From: Mesaphorura yosii
Lineage: Eukaryota > Arthropoda > Collembola > Poduromorpha > Tullbergiidae
DNA length: 64,000 nucleotides
Assembly: GCA_009869945.1 (NCBI GenBank)
Contig: WIXG01000073.1
Location: 1 to 64,000, forward strand
Direction: 5' to 3'
Part shown: piece by piece, positions 60,335-64,000 of the stretch
How positions within the stretch are numbered: position 1 is the first letter of the stretch
How the letters are laid out: every line of letters begins with the position of its first letter
Notes under the pieces: model-generated
The model's database searches: none
The model's input: the letters and a program-made list of their open reading frames with translations, nothing else
What the model was told of the DNA's origin: nothing
Program-made: the position numbers and the translations under genes

Positions 60335-63300
60335 GTAAGTGGAGTCGAATCGTCTTTTTGTCACCTTGTCACTTTGCATCTGTTTACCATTTCGTACTAC
60401 TCTACTCGTCCAATTAAGTGATGGCCCAGGCCATGGCCTTCGGCTTTTGCCGTAGTTTTAAGATGTTGATGGTAATGATGACAGTTAATGCTCTTAAGAT
60501 GTTGACGACATGTTTTTCATTTGTCGTGTTGTTTTTACAACTCTGACGTGACATTTATTAGTATCAAAAACACTTTTATCAAGCAATTATCATCAGATTC
60601 AGATTTAAAATAGTAGTTTAGCAGTTTCATGCACAGCGCTAACACACGAGAAGGCTTGAATCCTGTTCGTTCGATGAAGAATGGCAAATTCTTCAACACT
60701 GCTTTAATCTGTACGTGTGTAAATTGCTGCACATTTCTTCCTCTCGTATCTTTCCAACATCAAACCCATTCCGTGCCGTGTTTCGTCAGCTTCGTATCAG
60801 CCGTGAGCTGAACTTTGTCCGCCTGCATGTGAACGTGCACGTACAAGAGAAGTGTGCGACACGACATGAATGAAATATTCATCTCAGCCGGGATTTAGCA
60901 CTAAACCCGAGAACTCATTCAATCACTTTTCGCAGTTAACGAAACACAGAAGCAGAAGCACTTAATATAGCGATATTCCACCTCCGAGACAAGAATCTCT
61001 TTAATCTTATTAGAAGCATGGAAAGCTTCTGGCTGTCTGTTTCGTTGCCAAATTTTGCTCTGCGTATTCCGTCTTCGTCGTCGTGTTCCTCTTTCATGTT
61101 TTTTGTTTACGATTACGAGCAGAGCAGAGCAATGCGGGCGAAGGTGCTCGCTAATAATCAGAACGCAGCCTGGTGCCTTGACTTCGTCTTGCCTTGCAAT
61201 TTGCGTTTCAGGCATGCGAGGCTTAAACTCCAACTCGAACGCGGTATAAGAATGATAATACGTACACGCAGTGCATGCGAGCTGAACTGAAAGCGTAGAG
61301 AGAAGACATGATCAATTTTATGAGCGCACACGAATGTTTAATTTAAGCTGTTAATATACTCCGAGTAAGATACGCTAATCCAAATCCCTTCCTTTGAAAC
61401 ATTAAAGACATTCTCCTGCGTACGACGATGCTTGAAATGCAGCCCAGCAATCGTTCAATCTACGTCTTCGAATTCTTCCGAAATAGTTTAAGCCTAATAG
61501 ACCCACAAATCACGTAGAAATCCACTGCTTTGCCTTGTCTTCCTCATTCTTGTTAAAGTATTTCGTTGTGCAATTTTCGTAATTCGTACGCTCTTTCCTG
61601 ATATTTCCGCATGCTTCCAGCAGCACTTGAATTAAGAGCAACATCGCACCGCGGCTGGAATTTATTTGATATGAGCCGAGCCGAGCATCCTGCAAATGAG
61701 AATCGTGCGATGCCTTGCCTTGTCTAATTCAATATGCGATACTTTTATTAAAGGAAAAATACGAATCAATCTACCTGAGCCCTGAACATGTTGTCAACCT
61801 GGCATGCATGTCATGATAATCAAAAAGTGAGCCAAACCAGACGCCTGCCTGCCAGCAGGCAGTGCAGACACCAACGAAGTGGTGTAAGGTCGGCCTAGAA
61901 CTCAGAACAAGCACCCGAACAACAAAACACATGTTATGCCGCACGCGGAATGTTTCCATAATTTACGACCCGTTTACACTTCGTGACAGTGAATGAGCAA
62001 GCGAGGCCCAAGATCAATATCATAAATATATTTCATTCTTCATGATGTTCTTAGTCTAGCGCTGGTGTGCCGAGCGGCCGTCGCTGTCGCACCTCGTGCG
62101 TTTTACAGTTTATCATTTCTTGGCTCGGCTCGGCTTGTTGACTATTGACAATTGACACTGAAGTTTGAGTGCTCTATAAAAATTAAATTGCCTTGTGCTC
62201 GCACTGTATGAATAAGGAAAAGAAGTGCTCCAGAATTGAAGCCTTCTATGATTTGTGTTTGTGTGTCGGAAGGTCTCTTCGAAGTTGGAATGCCTTCAAT
62301 TGCACTTATTCACAGATGACAAGGATAAAATAAAATTAATTGAGTTTGCATTCACAATGGTTTGTCTCGGCTTCTGGTTGGCTTGACGTGTCTTAGGGTT
62401 GAATTTAATGGAACTAGATGATACGCCGCACCGATACGAACTCGTTCTCGTGATACGCGTGAGTGTGAATGCAAAATGCAAAATACACAAACAAGCAAAG
62501 CGAATAACCCAAACTTTCACAGTGCGTGATACCTTCGTCTTCAGTTTGTACAATGTTGAATTCGCATTCTCAGTTGAGTTCCAATGTGTATTTGCATGAA
62601 GACTCCCGTGTTTATTTTTATAGATAAAAACAACATTGGATGCGATTCAATTCTTTACTGTGCTGTGCTTTGCAGTGCAGTAAAGTTTGAGCCGAGTAGA
62701 AAAGTTGAGCCGTAGAAAGTTTTAAGTTTACGCTTTTCGCATTCACATTTTTGTTTCTTTTCTTTGTAAAATTCTGCCTGCCTGCCAAAGTCTCCCAATC
62801 CAGCGTTACGTAGTGGAAACTTTTCCAAGAACGCAATGCCATTGAGAGTTCGTTCCTCATTATACTCCAGTGTTGGCAGTCATTAGCGCAATTTTTAATT
62901 TTCAAGTGCATAAGCCGAGGTTGCGTTTTGCTTTCATGTTGTTTTTGTTGCCCAAATTTAGACTCCTAACAAGGCTATTAATTAGAATGGTTCTTCAGCT
63001 TTTCCCTCCTCTTTGTTTTCGTCGCGTGGGGCTCCCAGTTCGTAATTTGATTATGGCTTGGAGTTCCGAGCGCAGCTGCGCTGCCGCTGCATGCTTGAAG
63101 CAATTCAACAGGTGAATCGTGAATTCTTCGCTTGCGTTTGCATTCAATATCAACCACCTGCTATTGTTTTGTTTATTGCGATGCGACGAATTTGGTTTGG
63201 TCTCCTTCTTTTTTGCGTTTGTTCAACTTTCTTGTAGGTGTTGTGGTGGGTGGCCAATTTAAATGGCCACCTTTCATTTTTGGCTTGGAATCCCCGCGCG

Positions 63301-64000
63301 AATTTTAGAATTTCCTTCGTGCGAACGCAATCAAAATAAAATTATTTATTTACACTGCAATTTCATTTCTGCTTTTCCTGCACCGAGATTTCCCGATTTC
63401 TCTGCCCGTTCGCATTCGAATCGCGTGGCGACGGCGAAGAAATGACGTTATTTAAAATTCTGCGCGACAACTTCTGTCAAATTGAATGCGTGTCTGTGTT
63501 TGTGATTTCTTTCTGTAATTCAACAACATCGCATTCTTGTCGTAGCTTGGCATTGGCTTTGGTTAGGAATGTCACGAATCGTGGGCTGATGAAATGATGC
63601 ATGAATTATAGATTGCCCAGAAGAGTGTGCGGAACAGAGGAAGTCTTTCTTCCCGTTCGCGCAGCCTTCGACATGTGTTGCATTATATTTCGTTTATTTC
63701 CCAAATCTATTTCCTCCGGGTTGTATTTTGTGGTTATGGTCTCATCCCGCAACGGAGAAATCTGGAACATTTGCATTACACACTTCAAATGAAATGAAAA
63801 TCTCGTACATGACATGACTACGAGCACTGACAACCGCTCTCTCAAACGCCTTTCACCACCTCGCGTCGTGGAACCAGGCAAGGCAGGGTTTAATGCGGAC
63901 CCAAGGACTCGGGACTCGCTTTCTCCTGACAACTACACTACCGAGTCTTGCTGTCCATGAACTAAATCGCAGTCGTCGAGTACAAGTCAAATTCGTTTCT
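60335..64000. other. Probable NTAQ1 intron to the right edge
   Basis: No exon that continues NTAQ1 and no other gene was recognised in these 3.7 kb. A short hairpin (CTGCCTG..CAGGCAG) lies near 61845. ORFs up to about 108 codons (63606-63932 minus) show no domain. Confidence 0.5.

Noticed and set aside
61838..61866. CTGCCTG..CAGGCAG hairpin near 61845
   Set aside because: Only 7 bp in a region full of TGCCTGCC words; likely chance, and too short for a terminator or mobile-element end.
1..64000. tRNA, rRNA, CRISPR or bacterial operon features
   Set aside because: No tRNA B-box with a matching cloverleaf, no rRNA-like stretch and no regularly spaced repeats were seen by eye; a tRNA scan would settle the first point.

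Overview
This is a window of animal nuclear DNA. Every recognisable gene is split by spliceosomal introns (mostly GT-AG, many only 50-100 bp). The gene set is metazoan: a CD36/scavenger receptor, a TNF-receptor-like protein, STT3B, an SV2-type vesicle transporter and Nanos. Compact genes separated by long, moderately AT-rich non-coding stretches, and the single-cysteine-rich-domain TNF receptor, fit an invertebrate, most likely an arthropod. I cannot name the species. No bacterial, CRISPR, tRNA or rRNA features were found.

Layout, left to right. (1) 1-215 (-): edge of an acidic, serine-rich protein. 312-2649 (-): CD36-family receptor, 10 coding exons. 5110-7830 (-): a 458-aa TNFR-like receptor. 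(2) 7.8-14.1 kb: no recognisable gene. (3) 14126-17489 (-): STT3B, divergent from ribosomal protein eS12 at 18640-19409 (+). 19934-20268 holds a spliced but frame-broken small gene inside a cluster of AAAAGTGAC repeats. (4) 21.0-23.2 kb (+): two tandem paralogues of a small secreted peptide that I do not recognise, each with its own TATA box. A small terminal-inverted-repeat element probably sits in an intron of the second. (5) 27846-31839 (+): SV2-like transporter. (6) 33471-35383 (+): Nanos, converging on KTI12 (35608-37042, -). KTI12 is head-to-head with dUTPase (37378-38476, +), which converges on an ISOC1-type isochorismatase-domain gene (39341-46018, -, with a 5.8-kb intron). (7) 46-59 kb: gene-poor. 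(8) 59125-60334 (+): first two coding exons of the N-terminal glutamine amidohydrolase NTAQ1; the gene runs off the right edge.

Functional themes are mixed: translation and protein processing (eS12, KTI12, STT3B, NTAQ1), nucleotide hygiene (dUTPase), membrane receptors and transport (CD36, TNFR-like, SV2-like), and germline/translational control (Nanos). There is no sign of a co-regulated cluster beyond the divergent and convergent pairs.

The observations most worth following are: the paired small peptide genes, whose precursors end in a glycine that could serve for C-terminal amidation; an 84-codon open frame after the TGA (context TGA-C) of the isochorismatase gene, suggesting stop-codon readthrough; a Nanos zinc finger with a shortened second CCHC knuckle; a TNFR-like receptor with PxQxT and PPxY motifs; and an NTAQ1 with a long low-complexity N-terminal extension.
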